64,000 nucleotides of DNA, from positions 16,438,203 to 16,502,202 of the forward strand of contig NC_083341.1 of assembly GCF_019175385.1 (NCBI RefSeq), given 5' to 3'. The stretch's first letter is position 1. Each line of letters opens with the position of its first letter. The notes below the pieces were generated by a model that saw only the letters and a list, made by a program, of their open reading frames with translations, made no database searches and was not told the origin of the DNA. Shown piece after piece: positions 22,292 to 35,400 of the stretch. A program made the position numbers and the translations under genes. Source of the stretch: Lycium barbarum. Its lineage: Eukaryota > Streptophyta > Magnoliopsida > Solanales > Solanaceae.

Positions 22292-25200
22292 ATTATTATT
22301 ATTATTATAATTCACAATTTTTATCATTTCGGCATTTTTACTAGCTTACGCACACGCATCGCATTTATCTTTGCATAATTAAATAATATTGTTTATTTAC
22401 TGTGGATTTTTGAAATATTATTGCACGGCTATTACAACGCCATTTTTTATTATCTGAGTACTAATAATTGCGTATTTTATATCGAGTAATATTTTAACAC
22501 AAGTTATTTAAATAGGTCTTTTATTTAAAATGTAGTAGCCCAACCAACTCACACTATTTTCGGATCAATTCACAAAACCAGTCCACATTTTAATTTACCA
22601 GCCATTTTAATTCATCCCAACCCATTTTAATGCCCAATCCACATTTTAATCACCAGCCCAAACGGACCATCCCAACATTTTAATTCAACTTAACCCTAAC
22701 ATTTCCTTCATTTTTCTCCTCTTCACCAGTCGCCTCCCTCAATCTCTCTCTTCCTCCCCTACGCTCTCTTTCCTCTCTTTCCCTTCTCCTTATTCTTCAA
22801 ACCCTAGCCGCTCCTTCTCCTCTGACTTCGCCCATACCCCCACGTTATCTCTGACACCCTCCACTACACCTCTGCCGCCCCATTTCTCTTTGTCGCCCAC
22901 CCCACGCCACTGTCATCCCCACCTCATTTTGTCCCCCACGCTCATCTCTCTCTTCTAGTAAAAACGAAAACCCTGACGAATAACTCTATAAAAAATCATC
23001 ATTCTGTGGATTCTAGTGGAGGAGAGGGGCTGGACGGAAAACAGTTTCTTGAGCCCCCAAAAGCCCCTAAAGCAAGAACGAGTTTATTTTCAGTGGAAAA
23101 ATCATCATTAATACTAGTTCATTAGCCGCCTCAAGATCCCCGTAAAAACCCAGTTTCTTTAGTAAATCATTAGTCTCAAAATATCTAGTTAAATTCTAGA
23201 ACGTTTATTTTCGTTTTTTCTACTTTTATCTGCTTTATGTTGTTGCAAATCCGAGCATCACAAATTCGGATTCGATAGTATTCGAGTAGATCGAAGGATC
23301 CGAAGCCCCACTTCGCTGCATCCGAAAAAGGTCGGTAAACATCCCTTCCCTCATGAATTTATCAGTGAATTGAAAGTTTTCTGTCTGTCTTATGTGTTGC
23401 ATGCGTTTCATGTGCTTGCTGGTTAGTTGAAAATTAGTGTGATAGTTGTCGAGAGCAACTGATGCTATGTTGGCCTCTGTTTGGGTTAGACCTATGAGTT
23501 TTCATATATGTCTAGTATATAAATTAGTTGGTTAGTTTGGCCTTGAGGTGTTAATTCTGTTGCAGTCAATGAGGGTCAGCATACGCGTTAGTTTTGTTTC
23601 AGTCTATCTACCCATGTTAGCATACAATAACAGGTCTAAGTTGGCAAATCAGATTTAGCTTAATGGAAATTATTTCGTGATATGTTCATTGTGTGTCAGT
23701 TGGCTATGTACGTTCGTCAGAAGTCTAAATACCCTTCATATGATTTATTTGCTATCAGCTTAATTCATAATAGACATCCCTGTAATCTGGAATCAGCAAA
23801 TCTTAATCTGTAGTTTATAGTTAGTCGCCTGAGTTCAGTTATGTGGGGAGAGGTAATGTTACATGAGTGCGATTCCCCTGGTTCCCTAATGTCCAATTTA
23901 GATATCCCTCCCTTTTATCTTTGGTTTCAGTTGTGTTCTCTGGGCATCTGAATCTATATGAATCTGTTCTGTTTGAAAGTATTCTGTTTCATTGCATTCA
24001 TTGATGTTTCAGTTTATCAATCCTGCTGAGTCTCATCTGTTTAAGTTCATTTATGAGCATGGTGTGCATCATATGAGTATACATCCTTAGGAGATATTTC
24101 GTTTTAAAATTTGTATGAATTGTGATCTGTTGCATCTAAGTGATATATGGGAATCATGCTAGAAGTATTTATAGGTTCATTTTAGGTTTCAATCCTAGTT
24201 AATTTGGCAAATGATCAGTTCGACATATTTGTTGCAGCTGCTCACATTGGTGGAACTTAATCTAATATGACTTAGTCGATCTAGTATGAATCAGTTAAAT
24301 AATCACATATCCAGCTTTATTTGGGATCATGTTGGATTGGTTTAATTATTAGTCTTTGATCACTTATCTAGGAACTCAATAAAGAAAGTTTTAAACTGTG
24401 AAACTTGATCTATGTCATTGTGTTGAAGTTATAGGCCTGAGGATGGCTCCTAATCTCCAAATTTCTGTAGTAGTATGTGGTTCATCTGAACTGTTTGAGC
24501 TTGATTCTCATTTTAAAAGAATTTTAACTGGATGGAAACCCAGAATTTAGTCCCTGGTCCATCCTATTTGTCATTCTCTGCTAAGGCATTATTGGAAGGT
24601 TGGTATCAGTTTTAGCTTAAGAAGTTTGGTTCTAGTGCTTGATAAAAAAAAGGGAAATTCAGGTTCTTAATCTCAGTTAAGAAACCATGTTGGTCTTCAT
24701 AAAGCTGTTTGCGCGCACAGATAAAAAGAGTTGGTCATGTTTGTATACGTATGAATATTCCTATATACCTCATTCGAATTCTGCCTGTGATGTACACCTG
24801 CATGTTTGTCTGTTTTATTCTGCGCGTTCTGAATTGTTTCAAATGGAATATAGAGTGTTGGATTGCTACATTCAGTTAACGCTTTGAGAAAGTCATTGAG
24901 TTGTTAATGGATTATTTGAGAAGGGCATGTTATGTTCTTGCCTGCTCATTTTTTTATGCCTTCCCGTTGCAAGCAGGTCACAGTTAATAGTATATATGTA
25001 TACATGAGGTATACTCGATTATATATCGCATATACATGAACTGTTTCGAGTATATATTTTGCATATTGATCCTATTCATCTAATTGTGTCCTAATCCTTT
25101 TCTTTCATTTTTTGCATGACCATCGCCCACGAGTTCGAGGGACTCGTTCTTCTTCCACATTTGGCATTGGGCCATAAGCCCAACAAAATCTCCTCCGCAT

Positions 25201-26288
25201 CCAGCCCATTCCCAATGGCAGCAGTCCTAGAAAATGGGCCGAACCCATTTAACTCTATTTATGCCTCTCTTTTATTTTGTGCCTTTGATTTATGCATTAT
25301 TTGACTAACACTCTTCTTATTGTATTTTTCCTTAGCTTAGGTAATTATGGAAATTAATATGGATGGTTTTCTTAGTAACGGATAGATAATGTAAGGAAAT
25401 TAATGACTAATTCCACAAGTTTTATTCTCTCTTCATGTTAAAACTATTTATAATGTATAATATTTATTTGGGAATGATTGATTTTGCAAAATGGTATGAC
25501 TATATACTTCAAATAAAGGGAATCATATTTTTATCACAAACGTTTCAAAACATTGCTAATATGCAAGTATAAACTCAAGTATATTTTATAGATAACTCTT
25601 CAAGTTTGAATCAATCATGCATATTTTTAGCTAAGCATAATTAATAAGAAATAATAAAAGGAGAAATAAAACTCACTCCCTTTTGAATTCTATTTATAAG
25701 CCTAGATTTCTTCCACATTGCTACATTTACATAACATAATTTATCCAAAGTTCAAAATTGCTAAATCTCTTCTCAAAAGCTATTATTTATGGGCAAAGTA
25801 TCATATTTTCATCAAGTCTCGTCTACGAATAGCATTTACTATATTTTCATTTAAAATCTAAGCGACATTCATAAGTCCTATTCTAAAATGGCCTTTAAAG
25901 TTTTCTTTTATATTATATTTTCTGTAAACCTTATTTTTCACTAATATTATTTTCCTTTTAAACTTTAGCAACATTTGTGAACCATTATAAAATTTAAGCA
26001 TTATATTTACTCTAAATTAATTAACCTAAGTTTGGTCGGATAACCGTAAGTTAACGGATTCTAAAGGATGCCTAACCCCTTCCCTTTAGGATAATATAGA
26101 GCCCTTACCTAGAATCACATTGGTTAAGCAGACTATTAATGGAGGTTTAGTTTTAACTTTACCTTAGTTAACATCTAGGTGTCCTAATTCACCGTTAAAT
26201 TAATTAGGTGGCGACTCCTTAAACAAACAAATAGGAATCACCAATATGTCATACTCCTAAATCGACCCGGTTAAAACGGGGTGTGACA
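22072..26288 (+). mobile_element. 5' LTR (4217 bp) of the LARD-like element
   Basis: It starts TGTTGACACTC and ends GGGGTGTGACA and is collinear with the solo LTR at 7575-11839 in opposite orientation. Its 3' part contains CCTAACCCCTTCCC and GGATAATATAGAGCCC, also found in the solo LTR. A pyrimidine-rich segment at 22690-22950 and an (ATT)n tract at 22244-22306 lie in the 5' third. It has no credible coding. Confidence 0.88.
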
Positions 26289-26291
26289 GCT

Positions 26292-26309
26292 TGGCGACTC
26301 TGCTGGGGA
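26292..26309 (+). other. Primer-binding site complementary to tRNA-Arg
   Basis: TGGCGACTCTGCTGGGG follows the LTR end after a 3-bp gap. From what I recall of plant tRNA-Arg(ACG), its 3' end plus CCA would give a reverse complement of TGGCGACTCCGCTGGGG, one mismatch. tRNA-Arg priming is known for Ogre-like elements. This fixes element orientation and the LTR boundary. Confidence 0.8.
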
Positions 26310-28128
26310 CTTTAGGCTCTAACCATAACAGACTTAGGTTAATAGTTAATTTGTTGAATATCTTGTTTGTTTTCTTTTGCCTTCATTATTGCTTTTCCCT
26401 TATATGCTTTTGGGTGTTTGTATTTTATTCCTTATGTAAATTTTTCTATGTAATATGTATGTTATTGCTTTCCTTAAATTGGCATTCCGCTCATACTTCT
26501 TCCACTCCTGGAAAACTCATACATATTCACACACTTAAAGCGGCTTCGCAGTTTGCGCCCGTGCACTACTAAATTACCCCTTAGTTGAATCGATTTTGTG
26601 GATTTAGTCGATCGGCGGTGCAGTCGACGGCCACGGACTTTCCACTCCCAAATTGTCCGCTTGGGGGAGCCTTGTGTCATAAGAAAACCACTCTTAGTCT
26701 ACCTAGGTAGAGCTAAAACCAAAACCTTGTAAGGACATGCATCATTTTAAACCTAGGAGGCTTAATACCCTTGGTGTATTAAGTTCATTAGTCAACCTTA
26801 CCAAATGTCCAAATGAGTCTATGACTCTAAGTGACACTATTCACTATCTATATGCATTATTTGAAGGACAAATATGTGGAATATGTGGACCTAGTACTCT
26901 ATAGATAAATATTTCAGGAAAAACTCACACTTTGTTGCAGGTTGTCATGGAGCACCCAATTAATGCCGGAGTGTTGAAAACAACTAAAAGAAATCAGTGG
27001 AGATGAAGTATTAGATATCTTAGATTAACTTTGAATTGTATTATTAATTGACATGTAATAAATTTTTATTATTCTTGTAAATTAGTTTTAGGAAGAGTTA
27101 TGAAATGATACATAAAAAACATGTTTGTCCTTCAAATGTTTGTTAGGCCTACCTCTGGCATAAAGAGGTCCCTTGCATTAAAACGCGACTTATGTGTGCA
27201 ATAATGTGTTTATATGCAATAATATGTCCTTACCGTATATTGACTCATTTTCTTTTTCTTTTCTTGTTTTATCTTTTTTTTCTTTTAAACTCATTTTCAA
27301 AACAAAAGGTTGACTTGTGCTAAAAGGGAACTGGCGGAGCATCCATATTTCACACACTCCAAAGCCAATAAATTAAACTCTGGCTTATCACTAATCACCT
27401 GGTTAACCAAAAAGTCTCGTTCTAAAATGGAGCAATTTTGATCAATGCAACCACTTCATCTGATACATCTCTTAGTTACCGATCACAAGTAATCCCACAT
27501 CCTCTAATGAACCAGAAACACATTTGGAGATCATTCCTCGTCTTGAGCAATAGTTGCTGAATTAAGCCATATTATACTTCAAAATCGGTCATTTTCTCAA
27601 ACTCCACCACATATGACTCCATTTCAGGGGGTCGTTAGACTTTGCCTATGCCAGATTCTCAAAACAAGCAAGCTATTTTACCTCTTCTCGACTAGCTCAT
27701 TCCAATTCAGGCACCCACCTCAGAATGCGGGTATTTTTAAATTTCAATTTAGGCAACCCCCATAGGGTTCGACCCTCCCTTTTATTAAAAGCAAAACTCA
27801 AAAGTTCTTATTTTGATCACAAACTACGTCTGGCTTGATTCCTTTGGGACACGTAGGCAACCCGAGGTGGGTTCGGCCCTTTTATATTGCTTGATTTTGA
27901 TAATATGGAGTCCACCTTTTTTTTCCCGTGAGTTTGGAAATGGTGAGTTCCACTTTTTTTTTTTTTTTTTTTTTTTAAATATTGGTTGGTGTTTTTTTTA
28001 TTTTTTAATATTGGTTAGTGTTTAATATGGGGACCATACTTTTTTTTAAGTGCTTAATTGGTTGGTGTTTTTTTGAATTTCTTAATATTGGTTGGTGTTT
28101 TATATGGGGACCACACTTTTTTTTTAAA

Positions 28129-28616
28129 GTATTTTAAGTATGTTGCTGTACAATAATTTCATTTGCTCCCACTAATGGGTTGATACGCATGTGGCAATAA
28201 ATCCATCATTATTGATTTAATTGTTTGATATTCTAAGCACTTTTGTATTTTAAGTATGTTACTGTACAATAATTCTATTTGCTCCCTCTAATGAGTTGAT
28301 ACGCATGTGACAATGAATCCATCAGGCTATATGGGCCCACAATTTTTATTTTCAAAAATTGGAAAACGGATATATATATATAAGTATTTTAAGTATGTTG
28401 ATGTACAATAATTTCATTTGCTCGCACTAATGAGTTGATACGCATGTGGCAATAAATCCATCATTATTGATTTAATTGTTTGATTTTCTAAGCATTTTTG
28501 TATTTTAAGTATGTTGCTGTACAATAATTTCATTTGCTCCCTCTAATGGGTTGATACGCATGTGGCGATGAATCCATCATTATTGATTTAATTGTTTGAT
28601 TTTCTAAGCACTTTTT
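28129..28616. repeat. 116-bp tandem repeat, four copies
   Basis: Copies begin with GTATTTTAAGTATGTT at 28129, 28245, 28384 and 28500. The shared body includes TGTACAATAATT, CATTTGCTCCC and GTTGATACGCATGTG. Copy 2 diverges after ATGAATCCATCA and carries an extra segment with a TA run, giving a 139-bp spacing. Confidence 0.93.
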
Positions 28617-28865
28617 TTTTAACATTGTTTGTTTTTTTAATATGAGATTCACTTTTTTTTTTTTTTAATATTGCTTGATTTTGTTAATATGAGATCCACT
28701 TTTTTTTTTCCCGTGAGTTTGGATGTGGTGGGTTCCACTTTTTTATTTTTTTTATTACTGGTTGGTGTTTAATATGTGATCCACCTTTTTTTTCCCGTGA
28801 GTTTGGATGTGGTGGATTCTACTTTTTTTTTTTTATTACTGGTTGATGTTTAATATGAGACCCAT

Positions 28866-29015
28866 ATTTTTTTTTAAAAATATTAGTAGTTGTTTAAAAT
28901 ATGTGGGCCACAATTTTTTTTAAATATTAATAATTGTTTAAAATATGTGAGCTCACAATTTTTTTTTTAAATATTAATAGTTGTTTAAAATATGTGAGCC
29001 ACAATGTTTTTTTTG
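28866..29015. repeat. ~50-bp tandem repeat, three copies
   Basis: TTGTTTAAAATATGTG followed by (A)GCC(C)ACAA and a T run recurs three times, with AAATATTAATA linkers, just before the ZW10 promoter region. Confidence 0.85.
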
Positions 29016-29040
29016 AGCCCACAAACGGACGACGAAGTGG

Positions 29041-29476
29041 CTAAACTGGTGCTTCTAATATAAAATAGTAAAATAAGTAATACCCATGTAGTCATTTAAT
29101 GAAATGAGCCAAATGCAGAGTACACATCACATTGCATTTAGTACAACAAACCAGAGCTGTGTTTGTCCACCCTACTCCCATTTCTATATAGTAGTAATAG
29201 TAAAGTAAAGTAATTGTAAAGTATTAGTAATATATACTAGTAGCATTTTTTTGTGCGGAGCATCCTTCAAATGTATTGGTCTTTAATTTTTGTCCCTTAA
29301 ATTATTGATCTTTAATTTTTATGCTTTGTCTAAAATATATAAATTTTGAATTTCGCCTGCTAAAACTTAGATTGGCAGGCGGAGTTTTGTCTGAGAAACT
29401 CTGTCTTAAGGTGAACTCTATCTGAAGGCGGAACTTCAAATTCTAGAGAGAGAGAGAGGAGTTTTCCGGCGAAACA
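29041..29476 (+). promoter_or_regulatory. ZW10 upstream region and 5' UTR
   Basis: It lies between the tandem repeats and the ZW10 start. TATATACTAG at 29231 is a weak TATA candidate. One arm of a foldback-type repeat occupies about 29262-29335. A purine-rich GAGAGAGAGAGAGGAG tract at 29446-29461 lies just upstream of the start codon, consistent with a plant 5' UTR. No transcription start can be fixed from sequence alone. Confidence 0.5.
29262..29335. repeat. Foldback-element arm in the ZW10 upstream region
   Basis: GGTCTTTAATTTTTGTCCC, then a second TCTTTAATTTTTATGC and TGTCTAAAAT, parallel the left arm of the foldback at 59041-59460 (GGTCTTTAATTTTTGCCCC, GGTCTTTAATTTTTGCCC, GCCTAAAAT) in order and spacing. 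No opposite arm is seen nearby. Confidence 0.6.
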
Positions 29477-32400
29477 ATGGACGTGTTGTTCAAGTCAATC
29501 AACGTACGAGATCTACTCTCAACATCACCTAACATCGACGACGTTAACTCACCGTTATCCGCACCTGATCTCCGTCTCCTCATCTCCCAACTCCAACTCC
29601 ATTCCGTCGATATAAAATCCAAAGTCCGTCAGTACATCCTCTCACATTACTCCGATTTCTCATCACTCTTCTCTCAATCCTCTAACACCGTTACAGAATC
29701 CGAACATTTAACGTCTCGGTTATCCGATTTGATCCAATTGATATCGGATCATCCAGTTGAAACGCAAATTAAAGAGGTGATTGATGAGATTGTGGTGAAA
29801 AGTAAGGAGTTGAAGGAGAAAAAGGGGTTGTTAGGGTTAGTTGATGTGATTTTGGAGTTGAGTGATGGAATTAGGTTTGTTAAGGATGAGATTAAGGTGG
29901 GGAGAGTTGAGAAATCTGCGATAGCGTTAACGGAGTTGAAGAAGGCGGTGTTGATGACGTGTAATGATGAAACGACGACGAATCCTTTGGTTTATGGATT
30001 GTTGAAGGATGAGTGGACTGAGTGTTTTGAGGAGGTAATGATTTGGAATATTGTTTTTTTTTTTTTGTGTGTATATGATATGTTTCATAATGTATTTTAT
30101 TATGTTTATTGTGTTGTATTGTATCTTACTGTATTGTTTTGATGAATACACCATTTGGATAGATTGGTTCGTTTTCCGTCATTTTACATTATCTCACACA
30201 TTAGCAGTTTGAAGAATAAGACTGCAAGAAAATTAGGGTATTGGGGTAAAGTCGTAAAGATGCTATAAAAAGATAGGGCAAAGTAAGATTATTAGACAAT
30301 GAGTAAAGACAAAATGAGAAAAATATATAAGGTAACGACGAGAACATAATGATGAATTTAGCGCTACAATACAATAAAATTTAACTGACAATCAAGAGAA
30401 ACATTGTATTTAAATTAACAACACAATACTATACAATAGGTAACAACCATCCAAACAAGCTGTTAATTGCTAAAAGGATTAAAGGAAATGAATTCGTTTT
30501 TATCTGTTATGTTTATGGCGGAATATTTGAACGTCTTCTGTTAGAAGTTGAGGATTCTTATAGCTGAACACAACTATTTTGGGATTGAGGTTCATTTGTG
30601 AGTTGTCATTTTTTCTGTTGTAGCTTTTTTGATAGAATATTTGGGCTTTTACTGAAAAATATGTTGCGATAGATAATAAAGAAGTCTTTCTACTGAAAAA
30701 TTGATGGGAGAATAATTAAATATTAAGTCTTTTTATTCTGTTATGCTGTTGGAAGAAATATTATACTGGCAAGAAGATATGGATGACTATCCCTCTGTGC
30801 ATTGGACTGTGAGATATATAAAAAGCTAGTCTTTTTTTGACGAAGTAATAAGTTTCATTAACAAAGAATGCATCAAGTAGATGCAAAATTACAGAAGGCA
30901 ATTTTACAAGGAGCTGAAATGACATAAAAGAGAAATTAGCTCGGCTTCTATACAGTGTGCTAGTCTAAAGTGAGGGTACTGATAAAATCCAGAAAAAGAT
31001 CAGTACTAATTACTGGGGACAAATTTGTCCAGCAAAAAAGATTAAATAAATATTTAGCTTTCAGAGAATGATGAGGTGTTGACATGGCATCAAAACATCT
31101 TCTATTCCTCTCTGTTCATGTACTCCAAAAAATAGCTGCAGGAATCATCAACCAAATTTTCTTGATGGCCTTATCAACATTCCGTAAATCCAGCTTAGTT
31201 GTGCCTGTCTCATGTTCTGTGGCATGACCCAACTAAGGCCAAATGTAGAATATGCTCCATATATCAGTGGTTACTGAGCAATGCAAAAATAGATGATTTA
31301 CTGTTTCCAAATTCTCGTTACAGAAAAAGCATCCTTTTACCAACGGGAGACCTTTCCTGCTAAGATTGTCTAGTGTTAGACTAGCTTCATGTAGGGCAAT
31401 CCAGTTGAAGCAAATTATCTTGATAGGAAGTTTGGTTCTCCATATCAATTTCCAGGGCCAAGAGTCAATCACCTGATTTTGAGAGCATATCTGTTTGTAA
31501 CAGTCTTTAACTGTAAATATCCCCTTTGAACCCCAACACATGGTGTCTGAAAGGTCTTCAAAAGTGTTGCAGTTCTCCGCTTTTGCTAACAATCCAATCA
31601 AACTCCCCATTTCCCAATCTTCTGTTTTGAGCAATTGAGCAATTTTTATCCACAGCAATGTTCAAAATGCTAGGGAATACATCTTTGATAGCAGTATTAT
31701 CTAGCCATTTATCCCACCAGAAACAGTTGTGGTCACCATTTCCAGGTTTGAAATGGATATTTTGAGAGAACTCACAACCCAATGTGCTGATGAACTTCCA
31801 AGGACCAACTCCATAAGGGACATTGTTTATATTAGTATTCCAGTTATCTCTACATCCATGCTTAGCCTTGACCACCTCCTTCCATAGGTTTTGTTCACCA
31901 TTGCCAAACCTCCATAGCTAGTCTTTTTATTTTAATGTAGCAACTTGTGTGCCATGTAGGGATGTTTTGGAACTAAATGGGTCTGAATAGAAGTACATGG
32001 ATATAGAAGAATCTTATTGCTAACCTCAAACTAGTTTGTGGCTGAGGCATACTTGATTTTGATTAAATTAATGAGATTTATAAATAGTTTATCGGAACAA
32101 GATTTGATTAAGTTAGTATTCTGCCTTTTTTTTTGATCGGTAAGTTAGTACTCTGCGTTGCTTGCAGCATCTAGTTGTGCCAGTAAGGAGAGTGATTTGA
32201 ATATTCAATTTTGAATTAAGCCTGAATAGGTAGGACGGGATACAGAGGATTCTTATAGAGGACACCAGCTAATTTGGAATTGAGGCATAGTTGATTGATA
32301 TAGCAGCAGTTCATCATATCCTGTAAATCCAGTGTGGTGCAGTTGTGTCCGCTGTTGCTTGTAACATCTAGCTGTGATAGCAAGGAAACTTGCCACTATC

Positions 32401-35400
32401 TTTTTTCTTCCCTTACGCAATGAGATTGTTAATGAGTTACTGAAGAATATTTTTGTAATGTTATGTCACCTATCAAAAGAGAGAAAATATTGTAATATCT
32501 ATGTCTTGGCGCAACAGTAGAAATTGCCTCCATGTGGTTAGGAGGTCACAGGTCAAGCCGTGGAAACAACCTCTTGTAGAAATGCAAGGTAAGCTGCATA
32601 TGTAAAACCTAATGTGGTCCGGCCCTTCTCCGGACCCTGCGGGAGCTTAATGCACCTGGCTGCCCCTTTATTGTAATGTCTTTGTCTGTTTTCTTTCTGT
32701 GCTTATTTTGCAAGTCTGGGAGTTGGGGGGTGGAAGGTGGTGGGGGTTAACAGAAGATGATATATTGGTGATCTTTATTTAGTTTCTGTGATTCTTGTTT
32801 AGATGAATTGGATTTGGGTGTGTAGATGCAAGAGGTGCTTTTGCAATGTATGGACAATGCAGTGTGGTTTGAGCAAGAAAACAATACAGTTCACCTGAAG
32901 TATCAGTCGAGCATCAAAGGTGTTGATGGGATTGAGCTCCACACAGTTTTAAAAGCGATGGATGTGAGTTTGAACTATGCCTCTCCATTTTCACTGTATC
33001 TGAGTGTCTCTGATGTATATTGATATTTCTGGTAAACTTAGAGCAAATGCGATTAACTTTTTTTCATGAAATTTTTCCTTTTTAGGCAGTTGGTATTATG
33101 GATTATGGGCTGGCGAAAGTAGCAGATTTGATGATTAAACATGTAATAACACCAGTGGTGAGTTTTAGGTCAACTATTGTGATGGAATGGACTAATCAGG
33201 AGTCCGGAAATGGTGCCGATGCAATTCTGAAGATACTTCCATCTGCTGATCCAAATGTAAATGTTTAATGGTGACACTTCAGTTTTTCCTCTTGGCTAGT
33301 TATACATATTATTTATTATTTATGCATAAGCATCACTTCAAACTTGAATCCGAACATGTTTTATATTGAGAGAGCTCCATTTCTTTGGCATTCTGCATTA
33401 TTTATTTACAAGAAAAGATAATATTTTTCAGAAGTTGAATGATTGTTGTTCGGATAACATAATCCACTTACCTGGACATGGTTGAATGATTTCCTTCAAC
33501 TTTGTTTTAACCTTCTTTGTGGTTTTTGCGTTAATTTTGATTCTGTAATTCCCACTTGTGGGATTACACTGGGTATGTTGTTGTTGCAAGCCGAATGATC
33601 CGACCATTTTGTTTTACTTCTAAAATGAAAAAACAAAAAACAAATTCACCCTCTTATGCTTTGAAATAGAAGAGGACTCTAGTTGCTACTAAGGTTGTAA
33701 TATCCATAATAATCAATTTATGCCTCAACATGCAGGTTGACAGCATGGATGGAGCAAGTATGTACTCTGTTCTTGTTGATGTTGTCAAGTTTATCAGTAA
33801 GTCTTTGTGCTTTGAAAATAGTGCGTGGATGCTCTGCTTTGGAAGATTAACATGGCCAAGGATGTCAGATTTGATAGTATCCAAATTCCTCTCCAAGGTC
33901 CAATTCAATACACTTACGCCTTAACATAGGGGTTGCTATTTGCAATCTAAATTATTAGAAGTCATCTTTCCTCTGTGCCAATTATGAATGCTTTGATATT
34001 GTTTAGATCCTCACTGGGAATTATTTATGAAGGACCGTTAACTTTTATTATGCATCCCTGCAAGTATACCTATTAGTTATTACTAAATGTTCAATATATT
34101 GATGTGTTAGTTTGGGTAATTCACACTTTCATATAGAAGCAAGGTAGTTCTATGTATTGGATGAAAGGATAGGTAATTGTAGCAAATGTTGGTGCCATTT
34201 GATTGCCTGACTTTTCAAAAAGAGTTTTTTGAGACATTTTTTCAAAATATATACTGCAAAATGAGTTCTTTTATTATATGGATATAGATAAAATAGCTGG
34301 GAGTTACTCTGAAGAAAGCTAGGAAATATGAGCCAATGTATCTGGCTCAACTTCGGTGAATTTGTTGAAGTGTGCCCTGTTTTGGCTAAAGTTATGTAAA
34401 TTATCTGTTTTTCCTTGAAAGATTACAAAGATCCAATGGGCATAAGCAGTTCATTAAGTTGCTCTAGTACGTTTTCTCTTATTTGGATGTGATAACTTAA
34501 CGATGCCTCTGACATATACTTTTTTTTTTTTTTTTTTTTTTTTTGAGATGGTAACAGTTAGTCTATATATCCACAGGTTTACTACATCCAAAAGTGTAGT
34601 CCCCCTCCAAAAGTGTTACAACTTACATTGCCCTGACTATTACATTATATCATAACCAATCTAAAGCTGTATAAATATCTACTGTCTGATCTATCATTTC
34701 CTGCTTACACCAAAAGTAGTATAATCCTAGGCAATTTAACTTCAATCTCTGCATGCTACTCTGTTTGTCTTCAAAGCATCTCTGATTTCTCTCCTTCCAA
34801 ACTGTCCACCATATACTTGCTGGGACAATCTTCCATCTCTCCTCCGTCTTTGCTGCATTTCTATCTCTGTTCCAACACTTCATCACCTCTTTTATGTTAC
34901 CTGGTTTCACCCATTTAATTTTCCTCATCTTGACAAAGATCTGCCAAAGCTGGTCTGTCCACTTGCAATGTAAAAAAAGATGGTTGACTGTCTCTGCTTG
35001 TTCTCCACATAGGTAACACCTAGAACATAGTTGGAAGCCTAGCTTGTTCAAATTCTCATGAGTCAGAACTGCCTCCTTTGCTAATAGCCATGAGAAACAG
35101 TTTACCTTGTAAGGTACTTTTGTTCTCCAAATCATCCTCCAAGGCCACCCTTCCACCTGAGTATTTGTTGAGTTCAAGTCTCTGTATGCAGATTTGACAG
35201 TGAAGCACCCTTTGCTGTCAAGTTTCCATACCAAAGTATCACTCTCCTCTGTTAAGTTGTTAAAGTGAGCAACTGTGTTGTAGAAGTCTGCTATCTTTGG
35301 CATTTCCCAGTCATTCAAGGATCTTCTAAACTGTAAATTCCAACCCTGACCTGTCCACATTTCAGCCACTCTAGCCTGTTGAGCTTGGCACATACACTTT

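Larger units (their letters stand above)
22072..27900 (+). mobile_element. LARD-like Tat-family element lacking gag-pol
   Basis: It consists of a complete 5' LTR (22072-26288), a primer-binding site, a leader homologous to that of the minus-strand element, a relic of the ORF1 start (about 26947), sequence related to the ORF1-gag spacer (about 27140-27190, GGCCTACCTCTGGC...AGAGGTCCCTTGCAT) and then directly the post-integrase 3' untranslated module (27821-27878). ORF1, gag and pol are absent, so this is a large non-autonomous derivative. No 3' LTR is found; homology fades at about 27900 in T-rich repeats. It interrupts the copia fragment. Confidence 0.75.
27900..29040. repeat. T-rich tandem repeat block
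   Basis: It is a mosaic of poly-T runs and repeated modules such as TTGGTTGGTGTTTAATATG, CCCGTGAGTTTGGATGTGG and GTGAGCCCACAA, with a well-formed 116-bp repeat at 28129-28616. No gene is present. It may be the diverged 3' untranslated region of the LARD-like element, or independent low-complexity DNA bordering ZW10. Confidence 0.7.
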
